Shown here in pieces: positions 36,836 through 45,800 of a stretch of 64,000 nt of DNA (positions within the stretch are counted from its first letter, which is position 1; every line of letters starts with the position of its first letter). The DNA is from Bacteroidales bacterium (GTDB taxonomy: Bacteria; Bacteroidota; Bacteroidia; Bacteroidales; Marinilabiliaceae). The notes below the pieces were generated by a model. It ran no database searches, was not told the DNA's origin, and saw nothing but the letters and a program-made list of their open reading frames with translations. The DNA is taken from contig CAAFWU010000016.1 in assembly GCA_900766825.1 (NCBI GenBank), forward strand, positions 1 through 64,000, read 5' to 3'. A program made the position numbers and the translations under genes.

Positions 36836-37339
36836 CTATAGTCTGAGACGTTTATCTATCTCATCCTTTGGCATGCGAGGGTTAATCACATGAAGCAATG
36901 CAAGCTTCTCTGAGGCTGTTTCTATTTTGATGGTCTCAGTTTCAACCAGTATATCGAAAACATACAATATTCCTTTTACATCTACGCCGTCTCGCATTGC
37001 TGATTGTTGAAGTTTGCGATCACACGTAAGCTTGATGTAGCCATTTTGCTTGGCGTAATACCATACAGAGCAGTTGGTCAGCGAAACGTTTGTCTTATCG
37101 CTGAACCTTTGCCGCAATTGGTTGATTTCAATCATCTCTTCAAACTCGAACTCCGCAACATGCAACGCTCCTTCCTCTTTGAAGCGAACAACCGCATCCT
37201 TTTGCTCTTCGCGTTGCAGTTCCGACATCACAAAGTCTGTGGTATGTACCACCTAAGGAAGCTGGAAGAATTCCTCCAACAGTCCAACCTTATAAAGGTC
37301 GATGAATATGTTGGTGTCCTTTTCAACTATCTGTTTCAT
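36836..37339 (-). pseudogene. PIN-domain protein interrupted by an in-frame TAG
   Basis: Reading from the ATG at 37339 gives MKQIVEKDTNIFIDLYKVGL and then, after EEFFQLP, a TAG at 37255-37253. The same frame continues VVHTTDFVMSELQ, then NCSVWYYAKQNGYIKLTCDR and GILYVFDILV, the remaining PIN core (PIN_3/DUF3368/DUF4411-like ribonuclease fold). The first catalytic Asp (KDTN) lies before the stop and the others after it, so no single product would hold the whole site. A GTG at 37252 could restart without the first Asp. The start overlaps the XRE-ImmA stop by one base (TGATG), so the pair was a coupled regulator-nuclease unit. One base change would repair the gene. Confidence 0.75.
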
Positions 37340-38409
37340 CAAATGACATTAAGTTGTTTGCGGACTGAAGAGATTGAAGAATGCAGCAACGAAGCGGCTT
37401 TTGACGTGCTAATGAGATTCTTGGCAGCCGCAGCATACACAAGAGTTTCAAACCTATTGGTAAGATCTTCTTGATAGCACGAATTTTCCACATATTTACG
37501 TAAAGAGGCGTCTTTATTCTTTCTAATATTATAGCCTTTATATCTACTCTCACTCATGATGCCCAACTCATATAGTTTGTGCATAATGGCATCAATTGAA
37601 ATACCATATATTTGTTGCAGTTTCCTTAGTTCGGACAGTGATATTTTCTCTCCTGGGCTGAAAATGCTTTGCAGTGTAGCGGAAGGAATTAACATCTCGC
37701 TTGCAAAAGCATCACATAGTTTCTTTTGCTGGCGTGGGGTAAGTTCTGCGGAGAACCTATCATTATATAATAGGTGTCCCAATTCATGCATAGTCGTAAA
37801 CCGACGACGCTCCACGTGCTTCTGATTGCTATCGAGAACCACAATATAATCCTTGCCACCCACAACGCCGCTTACGCCATCAAATCCTTCTGGGGCTTCA
37901 GTTCCAATAATCTTTATGCCCTTGGATTCTAAAACGTCCTGTACGTTGCCTATGGCAACATCGCCAAGATTCCATTCTCGTCGCACATCTTGAGCCAACT
38001 CCCGCATTTGTTCTGGCGTGGAGATTGATGGTCCACTACTGCAACAGATACAACTAGCCCCTTTTCCAAGAAGCTCTTCTACTTCAAGATAACGTTCTAT
38101 CTTATCTTGGATCTGCACCTTCAGAGCATTAACATCTTTGGCACTGGTATTGGACTTCTTCCTGAAAGACACTTGAAACTGATTGGCATCAAAGGCGAAT
38201 GGGCGCATAAAATATTCTACGTCCACATCCAATGCCGTTGCTATAGCAATCATAATGGTACTGGTTGGCTTCATTTTTGCCGACTCGTACTTAGAAATGG
38301 CTTGTTTGGAAACAAGTCCGCCGATACGCTCCACCAGTTTATCCATAGAAATTTTCTTTAGGATTCTAGCTTGTCTTAGTCGTTGGGCGAATATTTCTAG
38401 TTCAGTCAT
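37339..38409 (-). CDS. XRE regulator fused to an ImmA/IrrE-type metallopeptidase
   Basis: A 356-residue protein. Residues about 5-65 (AQRLRQARILKKISMDKLVE, then SKQAISKYESAKMKPTSTI) form an XRE helix-turn-helix. Around residues 205-215 TTMHELGHLLYN is the HExxH zinc site of the IrrE/ImmA (DUF955) peptidases, which cleave a repressor or antitoxin on a stress or mobile-element signal. The C-terminal 90 residues are helical. It is 5' of, and overlaps by 1 base, the PIN gene. Such XRE-ImmA/PIN pairs behave like toxin-antitoxin or element-control modules. Confidence 0.85.
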   Translation of the reverse strand: MTELEIFAQRLRQARILKKISMDKLVERIGGLVSKQAISKYESAKMKPTSTIMIAIATALDVDVEYFMRPFAFDANQFQVSFRKKSNTSAKDVNALKVQIQDKIERYLEVEELLGKGASCICCSSGPSISTPEQMRELAQDVRREWNLGDVAIGNVQDVLESKGIKIIGTEAPEGFDGVSGVVGGKDYIVVLDSNQKHVERRRFTTMHELGHLLYNDRFSAELTPRQQKKLCDAFASEMLIPSATLQSIFSPGEKISLSELRKLQQIYGISIDAIMHKLYELGIMSESRYKGYNIRKNKDASLRKYVENSCYQEDLTNRFETLVYAAAAKNLISTSKAASLLHSSISSVRKQLNVI

Positions 38410-38857
38410 AATTGTGCCATTTATTTTTTTGTTGACAAATAACTAATAGTTGTTGTGTGTAAACAAAAGAGTCTAAAGAAATTTGCAGTTTGGGGTTGAT
38501 TTTTTGGTGGGTTTAATATAAATGTCAACCAATGAGTGTGCAGTCAACCAATTGGGTGTGTATATTCATACGTATTATTCTAATAGTTCTTTGAAATATT
38601 TGGCTCTCTCAGGAACCTAATGCTTCTGGATATGTCTTTTCTGAAATGTAGATGCCTCCAATAGTTAGATGTGTCAACTATTGTGGCTAGATAAAAGTGT
38701 GGTATTCTATCAGATAGGTAAGGTAGAATAAGATGTCGTCCTCTTTTGGATATGCTGCCATGCTGACGAGTATGTCAGGAGCAGTGCTCTTCTGGTACCT
38801 TTCATTCTTATGAAGAACGTGGAGCCCCGTCACGGGATTATGCGTACTTGGTAATTG
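38410..38857. other. Gap between the XRE-ImmA gene and tRNA-Ser
   Basis: About 450 A+T-rich bases. It holds the promoter region of the XRE-ImmA gene, where I see no clear consensus, and a minus-strand open stretch (38687-38857, including NPVTGLHVLHKN) with no start codon that could be the tail of a lost gene. Nothing further can be supported. Confidence 0.35.
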
Positions 38858-38895
38858 AAAAAAAAACGCAAGTGATTGAGCATATATCACTTGCG
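38858..38895 (-). terminator. Terminator of the first tRNA-Ser gene
   Basis: CGCAAGTGAT (38867-38876) pairs perfectly with ATCACTTGCG (38886-38895), and nine T follow on the minus strand. Confidence 0.9.
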
Positions 38896-38903
38896 ATTTA
38901 AAG

Positions 38904-38988
38904 CGGAGAGACAGGGATTCGAACCCCGGGTACATCGCTGTACGCCTGTTTTCAAGACAGGTGCAATCGACCACTCTGCCATCTCTCC
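38904..38988 (-). tRNA. tRNA-Ser(UGA), copy 1
   Basis: An 85-nt class II tRNA. The acceptor GGAGAGA (38988-38982) pairs with TCTCTCC, with discriminator G, no encoded CCA, a long variable arm GTACAGCGATGTAC and a standard T arm (GGTTCGAATCC). The anticodon loop CTTGAAA gives anticodon TGA, reading UCA. It is identical over all 85 bases to the copy at 47684-47768 but has its own promoter and terminator. Confidence 0.97.
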
Positions 38989-39017
38989 ATATGTATGTCC
39001 GTCTTTCTATGACGGTG

Positions 39018-39048
39018 CAAAATTAACACTCTTTGTTCATTCTTGCAA
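39018..39048 (-). promoter_or_regulatory. Promoter of tRNA-Ser copy 1
   Basis: Leftward: TTGC (39048-39045), a 19-base spacer and TAATTTTG (39025-39018), about 30 bases before the tRNA. Copy 2 has the same boxes and spacing. Confidence 0.75.
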
Positions 39049-40002
39049 GAACGCAGATACTCATTGCGCAAAAAATGTTATCGAAAAGCCACATCCATCG
39101 ACCTTTTGCTGTTACTTTGCATCGCCCATCAGCATATTTCCAAATTGTAAACATTACCATGTGGAAGCGTGTTTTTGTTGCGTAAAGTACTGAATATCAA
39201 TATATGTTCAAAATGACCTAAAATCAAAAGGTACAAAAATTCACTACTCTCAGATTACGGAATTAAAATCTTGCCAGACGGTTCCAAATGTTAATTCGAT
39301 GCTAAAACTTTAACGTTTTTTTAAGTGGGTCATTTCGCCAATTTGACACTTTGAGTGGACAAAACGTATCAAAACACATCAAACCTTCAACTTGATTCTT
39401 GCCATTTAGTTTGGTGTGAATCCAGACTTTTCAAACTGGAAATAGAGAATCATCTCGCCTCTGAAAAGAAGATGCCAACAATGAACAAAAGGGAAAAGGA
39501 ATTTGAACTGTTAAATCCTGCCCATCCTCCATAATGCAACACCCCATACCGCTTGCACTTTGCACTTTTGCATTTTCGCACTTTGGTCGATAGTGCAATA
39601 GTGCATAAAGTGCAATAGTGCCAGGAGTATTTTCTTCTCCCTTTTGTTAGAGAAGGAAATAAAACTACTGTACGGCTTGTACGGGTGTACGGGTATGTTT
39701 TGAAAAAATGATTGCAGAACTTCTGTCATTCAGAGTAAGGACACGCACTCAAAACAGAAATTATAAAAATTGTGCGTACACCCCCGACAACCCGTACACC
39801 TTGACAGAACAAACCATCGTACACAATTTCCTTACGAATTGGATTTGAGTCGCATTTTCAAGCTATTACGACTAAAAGGTACACAAAAGGTACAATACAA
39901 AAAAAATACTGCACAATGTTCAATTTTCTCCTCAAACCTCCCTTATATGGCATAATTCAACAAATATCGCAAAATTTCGGCTATTTATTGCAATAAAATG
40001 AC
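39049..40002. repeat. Repeat-rich non-coding region between tRNA-Ser and the restriction system
   Basis: About 950 bases with no convincing gene. 39553-39622 is built of TGCACTTT-like words: GCACTTTGCACTTTTGCA on one side and TGCATAAAGTGCAATAGTGC on the other form imperfect direct and inverted copies. 39669-39696 repeats TGTACGGG, and 39772-39800 carries the inverse (CCCGTACACC). The layout could be an origin, element end or protein-binding array of the mobile DNA to its right. I cannot tell which. Confidence 0.5.
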
Positions 40003-40010
40003 TATCTTTG
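40003..40010 (+). promoter_or_regulatory. -7 box ahead of the restriction operon
   Basis: TATCTTTG, 26 bases before the XRE start codon. No good TTTG box lies at the expected distance, as is common for promoters that depend on an activator such as a C-type regulator. Confidence 0.4.
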
Positions 40011-40035
40011 CGTTTATAAAATAAAAAGCAATCTT

Positions 40036-40242
40036 ATGAAACTAAATAGAATCAAACTGGTGCTTGTTGAGAAGGGAGTATCTCAGACCCAACTCGCAAA
40101 AGAACTCGGTAAAAGTTTTAGCACTATAAATGCATATTGCGGTAATCACCAACAACCATCGCTTGAATTACTATCACAGATAGCAGATGTATTGTCGGTA
40201 AGTATCAAAGATTTAATTGTTGATAACAAAGAAAGCGTCTAA
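40036..40242 (+). CDS. XRE regulator of the restriction-modification gene (C-protein-like)
   Basis: A 68-residue protein that is essentially one helix-turn-helix domain: KGVSQTQLAKELGKSFSTIN followed by QPSLELLSQIADVLSVSIKD. It ends 4 bases before the ATG of the restriction gene, so the two share a transcript. Small XRE proteins in this position act as controller proteins that delay or limit restriction-enzyme production after the genes enter a new cell. That role is inferred from position. Confidence 0.8.
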   Translation: MKLNRIKLVLVEKGVSQTQLAKELGKSFSTINAYCGNHQQPSLELLSQIADVLSVSIKDLIVDNKESV

Positions 40243-40246
40243 ACTC

Positions 40247-43200
40247 ATGATAACAACAAGTAACTTCAAATCTCTAATAATTTCGTCTCTTGGTTTTGAA
40301 CAAGTAGATGGAACACAAGTTTACTCAAAAAAATTTGACAATATCTCCTGCGAACTTCAAGTGGATTTTGCAAGAGAATTGCTTATATATCCTAAAGATA
40401 AGGGCTTCAAGGTTGAAGCGGCTACAACATGTAATTTCTCTGCGCCAGAGAATTTTGTTGTTTTTGAGTGTGTTTGTAGGCTTTTTGAGAAAGGTTATCG
40501 ACCAGAGCATATAGAACTTGAAAGGACATGGCATCTTGGTCATGATCAAAAGAGTGGTCGTGCGGACATCTGTATCTCCACACCAGATGGACAAAACACT
40601 TTAGCTATTATCGAATGTAAGACTGCTGGCACAGAGTATAATAAAGCTGTTAAAGACACGAAGAGTGATGGAGGTCAGCTATTTAGTTATTGGCAGCAAG
40701 AACGTTCTACACAATGGTTGGTATTGTATGCGTCTGACTATTCAAACAGCCAACTTACATATAAAGAACTAACTATCAACTGTTCAGATGATTCAAATAT
40801 CCTTGCACAATCAAAAAGAGACAAGGATATAAAGACCTATGAGAGGGCTATGTCTGTGGTTGAAATGTATGAAACTTGGAGAGACACATATAATTGTGCT
40901 TCATTTGATAATATTGTATTTTCGATAGATACGGTTGCTTACAACATAGGCATGAGACCTATTCGTAAGCAGGATTTGCGTGACTTTGAGCCTGACGATA
41001 AGATTGTTAATAGGTTTGAAGAGATATTGCGTCATAATAATGTGAGCGATAAAGAGAATGCTTTCAACAGACTCATTGCGTTGTTTATCTGCAAATTGGT
41101 AGATGAAATAAAGAAGCAAGACTTTGAGGAAGTTGAATTTCAGTATAAACAAGGTACTGATACGTATGAAGACTTACAGGATCGTCTTCAGCGGTTGCAT
41201 AAGGAAGGAATGGAAGAATTTATGCGTGAGGACATATATTATGTTCCAAATGATTACGCAGAAAAACTTTTTACGACTTATACTGGACAGAAACGTAAAG
41301 AGGCTATCAAGAATCTGAGCGAGACAATTAGAACACTAAAGTTCTACACCAACAATGATTTTGCTTTTAAGGATGTTCATAACGAGGAACTATTTTACCA
41401 AAATGGTAAGATAGTGGTTGAAATGGTGCAATTGTTTGAATCATACAGAATTGTATATCCACAAAAGCATCAATTCCTTGGAGATTTATTCGAACAGCTG
41501 CTAAACAAAGGATTCAAACAAAACGAAGGACAATTCTTCACACCAACACCTATAACACGTTTTATTTGGGATTCGTTACCTGTAAATAACTACATCTCAA
41601 AACATGGTTTACCAAGAATCATAGACTACGCTTGTGGTGCAGGACATTTCTTGACGGAGGCAGTAGAAGCTATAAATATATTACGTGGAGCTGACCTGCA
41701 GGACAAAGGTGTGAATGATTGGGTAAGAGAACATATTGTTGGCATTGAAAAGGACTACCGCTTAGCACGTGTCTCTAAAATCTCTCTGTTCATGAATGGT
41801 GCAGGTGAAGGAAACATAATCTTTGGTGATGGTCTTGAAAACTATCCTGATAAGAATATCAAGAAAGGCTCGTTTGACATTCTTGTTGCAAATCCTCCCT
41901 ATGCTGTTTCTTCTTTCAAACCACATCTTAGATTGAAGAATAACTCATTCAGATTATTAGACTTTATATCTAATGATGGCTCTGAAATAGAAGCTTTATT
42001 TGTAGAGCGCATATCACAACTTATTAAGCCAGAAGGTTTGGTAGCAGTAGTTTTGCCATCTTCAATTCTGAGCAATACTTCAAGTAGTTATATCGCTGCA
42101 AGAGAAGAAATGCTCGAAAACTTCAAAATTCGTGCCATCGTATGTTTTGGAAGTCAGACCTTTGGAGCTACTGGCACTAACACTGTGACTCTGTTTATGG
42201 AAAAGTATTCAGAGCCACCTCGTTATGCGGATCTCCAAAAAGATATTGTTGAAGGTATCATTAACAATGAAGCTTCAAGCGAATGGGAAGACGCAGAATT
42301 GTTAGATTCTTACACTGGCATCCAGGGTATTGACTGTTCTATGTATAAGTCGTTTGTTGCTGAGGATCTGACATTTGAAGATATATGTACAAATGATTAT
42401 CTACGTCAGTATTTTGATGCTTTTCAAACCAAATCAATTAAAATACCAAAAAAATTGTCTGCTGAGGAAGAAATCAAATATAGGATGGATAAGTTCTATG
42501 ACTTTGCATTAGGCATAGAAAGAGAAAAACTTTATTATTATTGCCTTACAGCAAGACAAAGAACATTGGTAATAAGTTCCCCTGATGATAACAAAGCACA
42601 AAAGCAATTCTTGGGATATTCTTGGAGTAATCGAAAAGGAAATGAAGGTATAAAAATTGACCGCCCGGGAGGTTCTTTATACAATGAGAACGATCGTTCT
42701 GCTCGCGGAACATTAGCTTGTGCCATAAGAAATACATTTGCGGATGCTGATACAATTTTGAATGAGGATTTACAGCAGTATGCAGTAACTTATAATTTGT
42801 CACAACTTCTTGATTTTAGTAAGGTTGATTTTGACAAGTCTATCAAGACAAGCATAATAGAGAAAGAAACACTGCAAAGTAAATATGAGCTTGTAAAACT
42901 TGGTGAAGTCTGCAATATTAAGATTGGTGGAACTCCATCACGTAATATAGCATCGTATTTTGGTGGGTCGCATCTTTGGGTTTCTATCAAGGAAATGAAT
43001 GGTCAGATTATTACTGACACAAAAGAAAAGTTGACTGATGAGGGCATTAAAAATTCAAATGTAAAGCTTATCAAAGCAGGAACAACACTGCTAAGTTTCA
43101 AACTAAGCATTGGAAAAACTGCTATTGCTGGAGCTGACTTATACACAAATGAGGCAATTGCAGCTTTAGAACCACAAGACGATAGAGTTTTGGATGGTTA

Positions 43201-43969
43201 CTTATATTGTTTCTTCAACTCTAACATACTTGATTTAACAAATGTAGGAAACAAAGCATTTGGAAAGAGTTTGAATAGTACTTATCTTAAAGAAGAAGTT
43301 TCAATTCCTTTGCCTCCTATAAAGATTCAACAGAAAATCATTGACGAGTGCAAGTTGGTAGATGAAGAATATACATCAACCCGAATGGAAATCGAAACAT
43401 ACAAGCAACGTATTGCTGAGATTTTCAGAAACTTAGAAGTAATAAAGTCTAATCAGGGGGGGGTAAAACTGTCTGATATACAACTATTTACGCTTAACAT
43501 CGGTAAAAGAGTATTGGCAAAAGATATTCATGAAACTGGTACATATCCAGTGTACAGTGCAAATGTATTTGAGCCATTCGGTTATACTGAAGACTTGTTG
43601 ATTACAGATTTTTCACAACCATCTGTGATATGGGGTATAGATGGGGATTGGCAGGTAAACATGATTTCGAAAGATATTCCATTTTACCCAACTGATCATT
43701 GCGGTGTTATGCGTATAAACACAGATAAGATCCATCCTCGCTATATGGTATGGGCTTTAGAAAAAGCGGGTAAGAGTCTGAACTTTAGTAGAAGTTATCG
43801 TGCTTCATTAGATAGAATAGAAAGCATAACAATCAATATTCCTCCTCACAAAGAACAATGGGAGGCTATGAGTGAAGTTGAAGAATTGGAACGTAGAATA
43901 CAAATGCTTGAATCAACCTTAAATGAATTGTCAATGAAGAAAAGAACAATCGTTTCAAGGTATCTATAA
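40247..43969 (+). CDS. Single-chain restriction-methylation-specificity enzyme (type IIG / type I-like), with a G8 tract
   Basis: 1240 residues with three activities in a row. Residues about 70-165 are a PD-(D/E)XK nuclease of HSDR_N type (D107 in GRADICI, E123-x-K125 in IIECKTAG). Residues about 400-740 are an N6-adenine methyltransferase of HsdM type (GQFFTPTPITRF, motif I DYACGAGHF from 460, catalytic NPPY 549-552). Residues about 880-1065 and 1073-1240 are two HsdS-like target-recognition domains, each with a helical arm (KIQQKIIDEC; SEVEELERRIQML). Eight G at 43456-43463 (codons 1070-1073) lie exactly between them. One G fewer gives a TAA at once, and one more gives a TGA four codons later, so slippage would yield a one-domain enzyme. 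The gene is A+T-rich and lies beside a relaxase, so it was probably acquired. Confidence 0.9.
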   Translation: MITTSNFKSLIISSLGFEQVDGTQVYSKKFDNISCELQVDFARELLIYPKDKGFKVEAATTCNFSAPENFVVFECVCRLFEKGYRPEHIELERTWHLGHDQKSGRADICISTPDGQNTLAIIECKTAGTEYNKAVKDTKSDGGQLFSYWQQERSTQWLVLYASDYSNSQLTYKELTINCSDDSNILAQSKRDKDIKTYERAMSVVEMYETWRDTYNCASFDNIVFSIDTVAYNIGMRPIRKQDLRDFEPDDKIVNRFEEILRHNNVSDKENAFNRLIALFICKLVDEIKKQDFEEVEFQYKQGTDTYEDLQDRLQRLHKEGMEEFMREDIYYVPNDYAEKLFTTYTGQKRKEAIKNLSETIRTLKFYTNNDFAFKDVHNEELFYQNGKIVVEMVQLFESYRIVYPQKHQFLGDLFEQLLNKGFKQNEGQFFTPTPITRFIWDSLPVNNYISKHGLPRIIDYACGAGHFLTEAVEAINILRGADLQDKGVNDWVREHIVGIEKDYRLARVSKISLFMNGAGEGNIIFGDGLENYPDKNIKKGSFDILVANPPYAVSSFKPHLRLKNNSFRLLDFISNDGSEIEALFVERISQLIKPEGLVAVVLPSSILSNTSSSYIAAREEMLENFKIRAIVCFGSQTFGATGTNTVTLFMEKYSEPPRYADLQKDIVEGIINNEASSEWEDAELLDSYTGIQGIDCSMYKSFVAEDLTFEDICTNDYLRQYFDAFQTKSIKIPKKLSAEEEIKYRMDKFYDFALGIEREKLYYYCLTARQRTLVISSPDDNKAQKQFLGYSWSNRKGNEGIKIDRPGGSLYNENDRSARGTLACAIRNTFADADTILNEDLQQYAVTYNLSQLLDFSKVDFDKSIKTSIIEKETLQSKYELVKLGEVCNIKIGGTPSRNIASYFGGSHLWVSIKEMNGQIITDTKEKLTDEGIKNSNVKLIKAGTTLLSFKLSIGKTAIAGADLYTNEAIAALEPQDDRVLDGYLYCFFNSNILDLTNVGNKAFGKSLNSTYLKEEVSIPLPPIKIQQKIIDECKLVDEEYTSTRMEIETYKQRIAEIFRNLEVIKSNQGGVKLSDIQLFTLNIGKRVLAKDIHETGTYPVYSANVFEPFGYTEDLLITDFSQPSVIWGIDGDWQVNMISKDIPFYPTDHCGVMRINTDKIHPRYMVWALEKAGKSLNFSRSYRASLDRIESITINIPPHKEQWEAMSEVEELERRIQMLESTLNELSMKKRTIVSRYL
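43456..43463 (+). repeat. G8 homopolymer between the two target-recognition domains
   Basis: Eight consecutive G inside a coding region whose codons otherwise favour A and T. It is a likely site of slipped-strand length change. Confidence 0.75.
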
Positions 43970-44014
43970 TATGAATCCCTGACATTCGGTTTCAACCGTT
44001 TGCCAGGGTTTTCT

Positions 44015-44359
44015 TTATCTACGGAAGTGACGCACAACCTCTCGTTCAGGTTCAGCCTGATCGAGTTGGTTGGCTTCGAAGCAATACTCCAGACTGTCAC
44101 TCTTGACATTGCCTCGCCAAAGGTGCGTTGGTGCGCTCCTCTGGGTGATGGCACTGTATGAGTTCAATATGCAGAAGTAGCGGTCGTTGCCAGTCGCTTG
44201 CTGAATACGGTTGATGTACTCATGGATGTCTGGGTTCGACTTGTCGAGTTCGTCAAACATGCTTGCACACTGCTGACCGTTGTCTGCTTGTATGAAAGCG
44301 TTTCGAACGCCTTTGACAAGATCTCGCTCAACCTGCCACAATGATTTTGAATAGTTCAT
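44015..44359 (-). CDS. Hypothetical protein downstream of the relaxase
   Basis: Unrecognised, 114 residues, cytoplasmic. The start MNYSKSLWQVERDLVKGVRN is followed by ADNGQQCASMFDELDKSNPD, mostly helical, and a charged end (EPEREVVRHFRR). It begins 28 bases after the relaxase stop codon on the same strand, so it was probably part of the mobilisation operon. Small accessory genes of this kind are usual there. No motif ties it to a function. Confidence 0.5.
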   Translation of the reverse strand: MNYSKSLWQVERDLVKGVRNAFIQADNGQQCASMFDELDKSNPDIHEYINRIQQATGNDRYFCILNSYSAITQRSAPTHLWRGNVKSDSLEYCFEANQLDQAEPEREVVRHFRR

Positions 44360-44387
44360 AGGCTGTCTATAACTGTTTTGATGATAA

Positions 44388-45800
44388 TTACTTTATACGG
44401 AAGCCTCTGCCAAGTCCAATCTTGTATTCGTTGTTCAGAACTCTCTTCATTTCACGCTCACATTGTTGCTCCTGGGCTTTCGTGAAATGATATTTCTTTG
44501 TTGCCTCTCGAAGCATCCAGAATGCGACATTTTCCTGATCCGCTGGCTTGTCAGAGAACTTTTGCAAAATACGCTTCATATCAGTCACTTGTTGCTCAGT
44601 AAACTCACTCCAGATACTAATCTGATGGTTCAGAGCAAGGTCACGAAGTGCCTCAATGAATGGGGCGACTATGTTCCAAAGTAATTTTAGAGCAAGTGTC
44701 GCACAATCATCCCTAGCATTGAGTCTCGCTTTCAAACTGTGATTCTCGACTTGAACCTCTGCCAGTTTATTCTTTTCCTTTAGGATTTCCATAAACTGTT
44801 TCTTGTAGTCGGCAAGTTCCTTCTTGTTCGCTTCGATTTTCTTTTCAGCGGCTGCATCAACTTGCTTACTGAATGACGTTTTGAGGTTCTCTATCTTGGT
44901 CTGATAGTCACGCTCGTACTTGGCTTTCGCACGTTCATCAGCAGTTCTTGCTTGCTCCTTGGCTTCATCACGCTCTTTTATAAGCTGCTTGTTCTGCTTC
45001 CTGATGTCGTCATTCTCCTTGTTCTTCTTGGCAGTCTTGCCAGACACCCAATCCGAAGCCAGTTCACCAAGAGCAACCATGCCACGATGCAGAAGGTCAG
45101 CCTGAGCATTGTTGGCTTCATCTTCCTTCTGTGCCTTCTTCTGCTCCAGATCCTCGATGTCAGCAGTCAACGCATCCTTCTTGTTCTGGAGTTTCTGAGC
45201 AACATATTCCTCGGTTTTAAGGTGTTCACGACCAGTCTCTGCCTTCTTCTTGCCACGCTCCATGCCAAGAATCTCAGCAGCCAGAGTCTGAACTTCTGCC
45301 ATGTCATTCTCATTGCACTTGTAGGTCTTGCCAGTCTCATGGTCAACCCAGTCATAGATGATATGAGCATGGAGATTGAGGTTCACCCATCTGCCATCCT
45401 GAAGGTGGTATTTCTCGCCATCCTCAACATCAGGTTCCTCGTCAGTTACGTGTCCCTCATCAAGGTGAACGTCAATACGGATGGGCTTGAAACCGAATCT
45501 CTGACTGCACGCATCACTGAATCGTTGCAGGTCTTCCATGGTCGTTGTCGGCTTGATGTTGACCACACCTTCGCGGATTGGTGACCATCCTGCAATGATG
45601 CGTTTCCTGCCTGTCTTCTTGTTCGTTACCTCACGGTCTTTCTCACATGGAGCCTGACCAATCTTCTCTTTGTACAACTGTACCAACTCTTGCTTGTACG
45701 TGGCAAGATCTTTGCCCTTCAACTGGTCAGACTTCCAGTGAAGATTGGATGCAGTGCGCTCTTGGATGATGTAAACACTTTCGGGCTTGATGTGCTTCAT
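44388..45800 (-). CDS. MobV/Pre-type relaxase (plasmid mobilisation), 5' end missing
   Basis: The strand-nicking protein of a mobilisable element. The catalytic metal site is seen in DVHLDEGHV followed, after an acidic insert, by NLHAHIIYDW (the HxDE...HxH layout of MobV relaxases of Bacteroidota). Before it, GWSPIREGVVNIKPTTTMED is the family's first block. After residue 190 a long coiled coil (EDLEQKKAQKEDEANNAQAD and on) runs to about 370. By comparison with family members I recall, the first 20 or so residues (normally a conserved start with basic residues) are absent. The ATG at 45800 abuts the TauE start. Upstream of it the frame closes within eight codons, so a junction there is likely and activity doubtful. 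Confidence 0.8.
   Translation of the reverse strand: MKHIKPESVYIIQERTASNLHWKSDQLKGKDLATYKQELVQLYKEKIGQAPCEKDREVTNKKTGRKRIIAGWSPIREGVVNIKPTTTMEDLQRFSDACSQRFGFKPIRIDVHLDEGHVTDEEPDVEDGEKYHLQDGRWVNLNLHAHIIYDWVDHETGKTYKCNENDMAEVQTLAAEILGMERGKKKAETGREHLKTEEYVAQKLQNKKDALTADIEDLEQKKAQKEDEANNAQADLLHRGMVALGELASDWVSGKTAKKNKENDDIRKQNKQLIKERDEAKEQARTADERAKAKYERDYQTKIENLKTSFSKQVDAAAEKKIEANKKELADYKKQFMEILKEKNKLAEVQVENHSLKARLNARDDCATLALKLLWNIVAPFIEALRDLALNHQISIWSEFTEQQVTDMKRILQKFSDKPADQENVAFWMLREATKKYHFTKAQEQQCEREMKRVLNNEYKIGLGRGFRIK

Noticed and set aside
38687..38974. 95-codon minus-strand ORF reading NPVTGLHVLHKN
   Set aside because: It runs through the tRNA-Ser gene and its terminator, and no start codon lies outside the tRNA. 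At most a tail of a lost gene.
39540..39620. CRISPR-like array
   Set aside because: The repeat words are short, overlapping and partly inverted, with no even spacers and no cas genes in the window.
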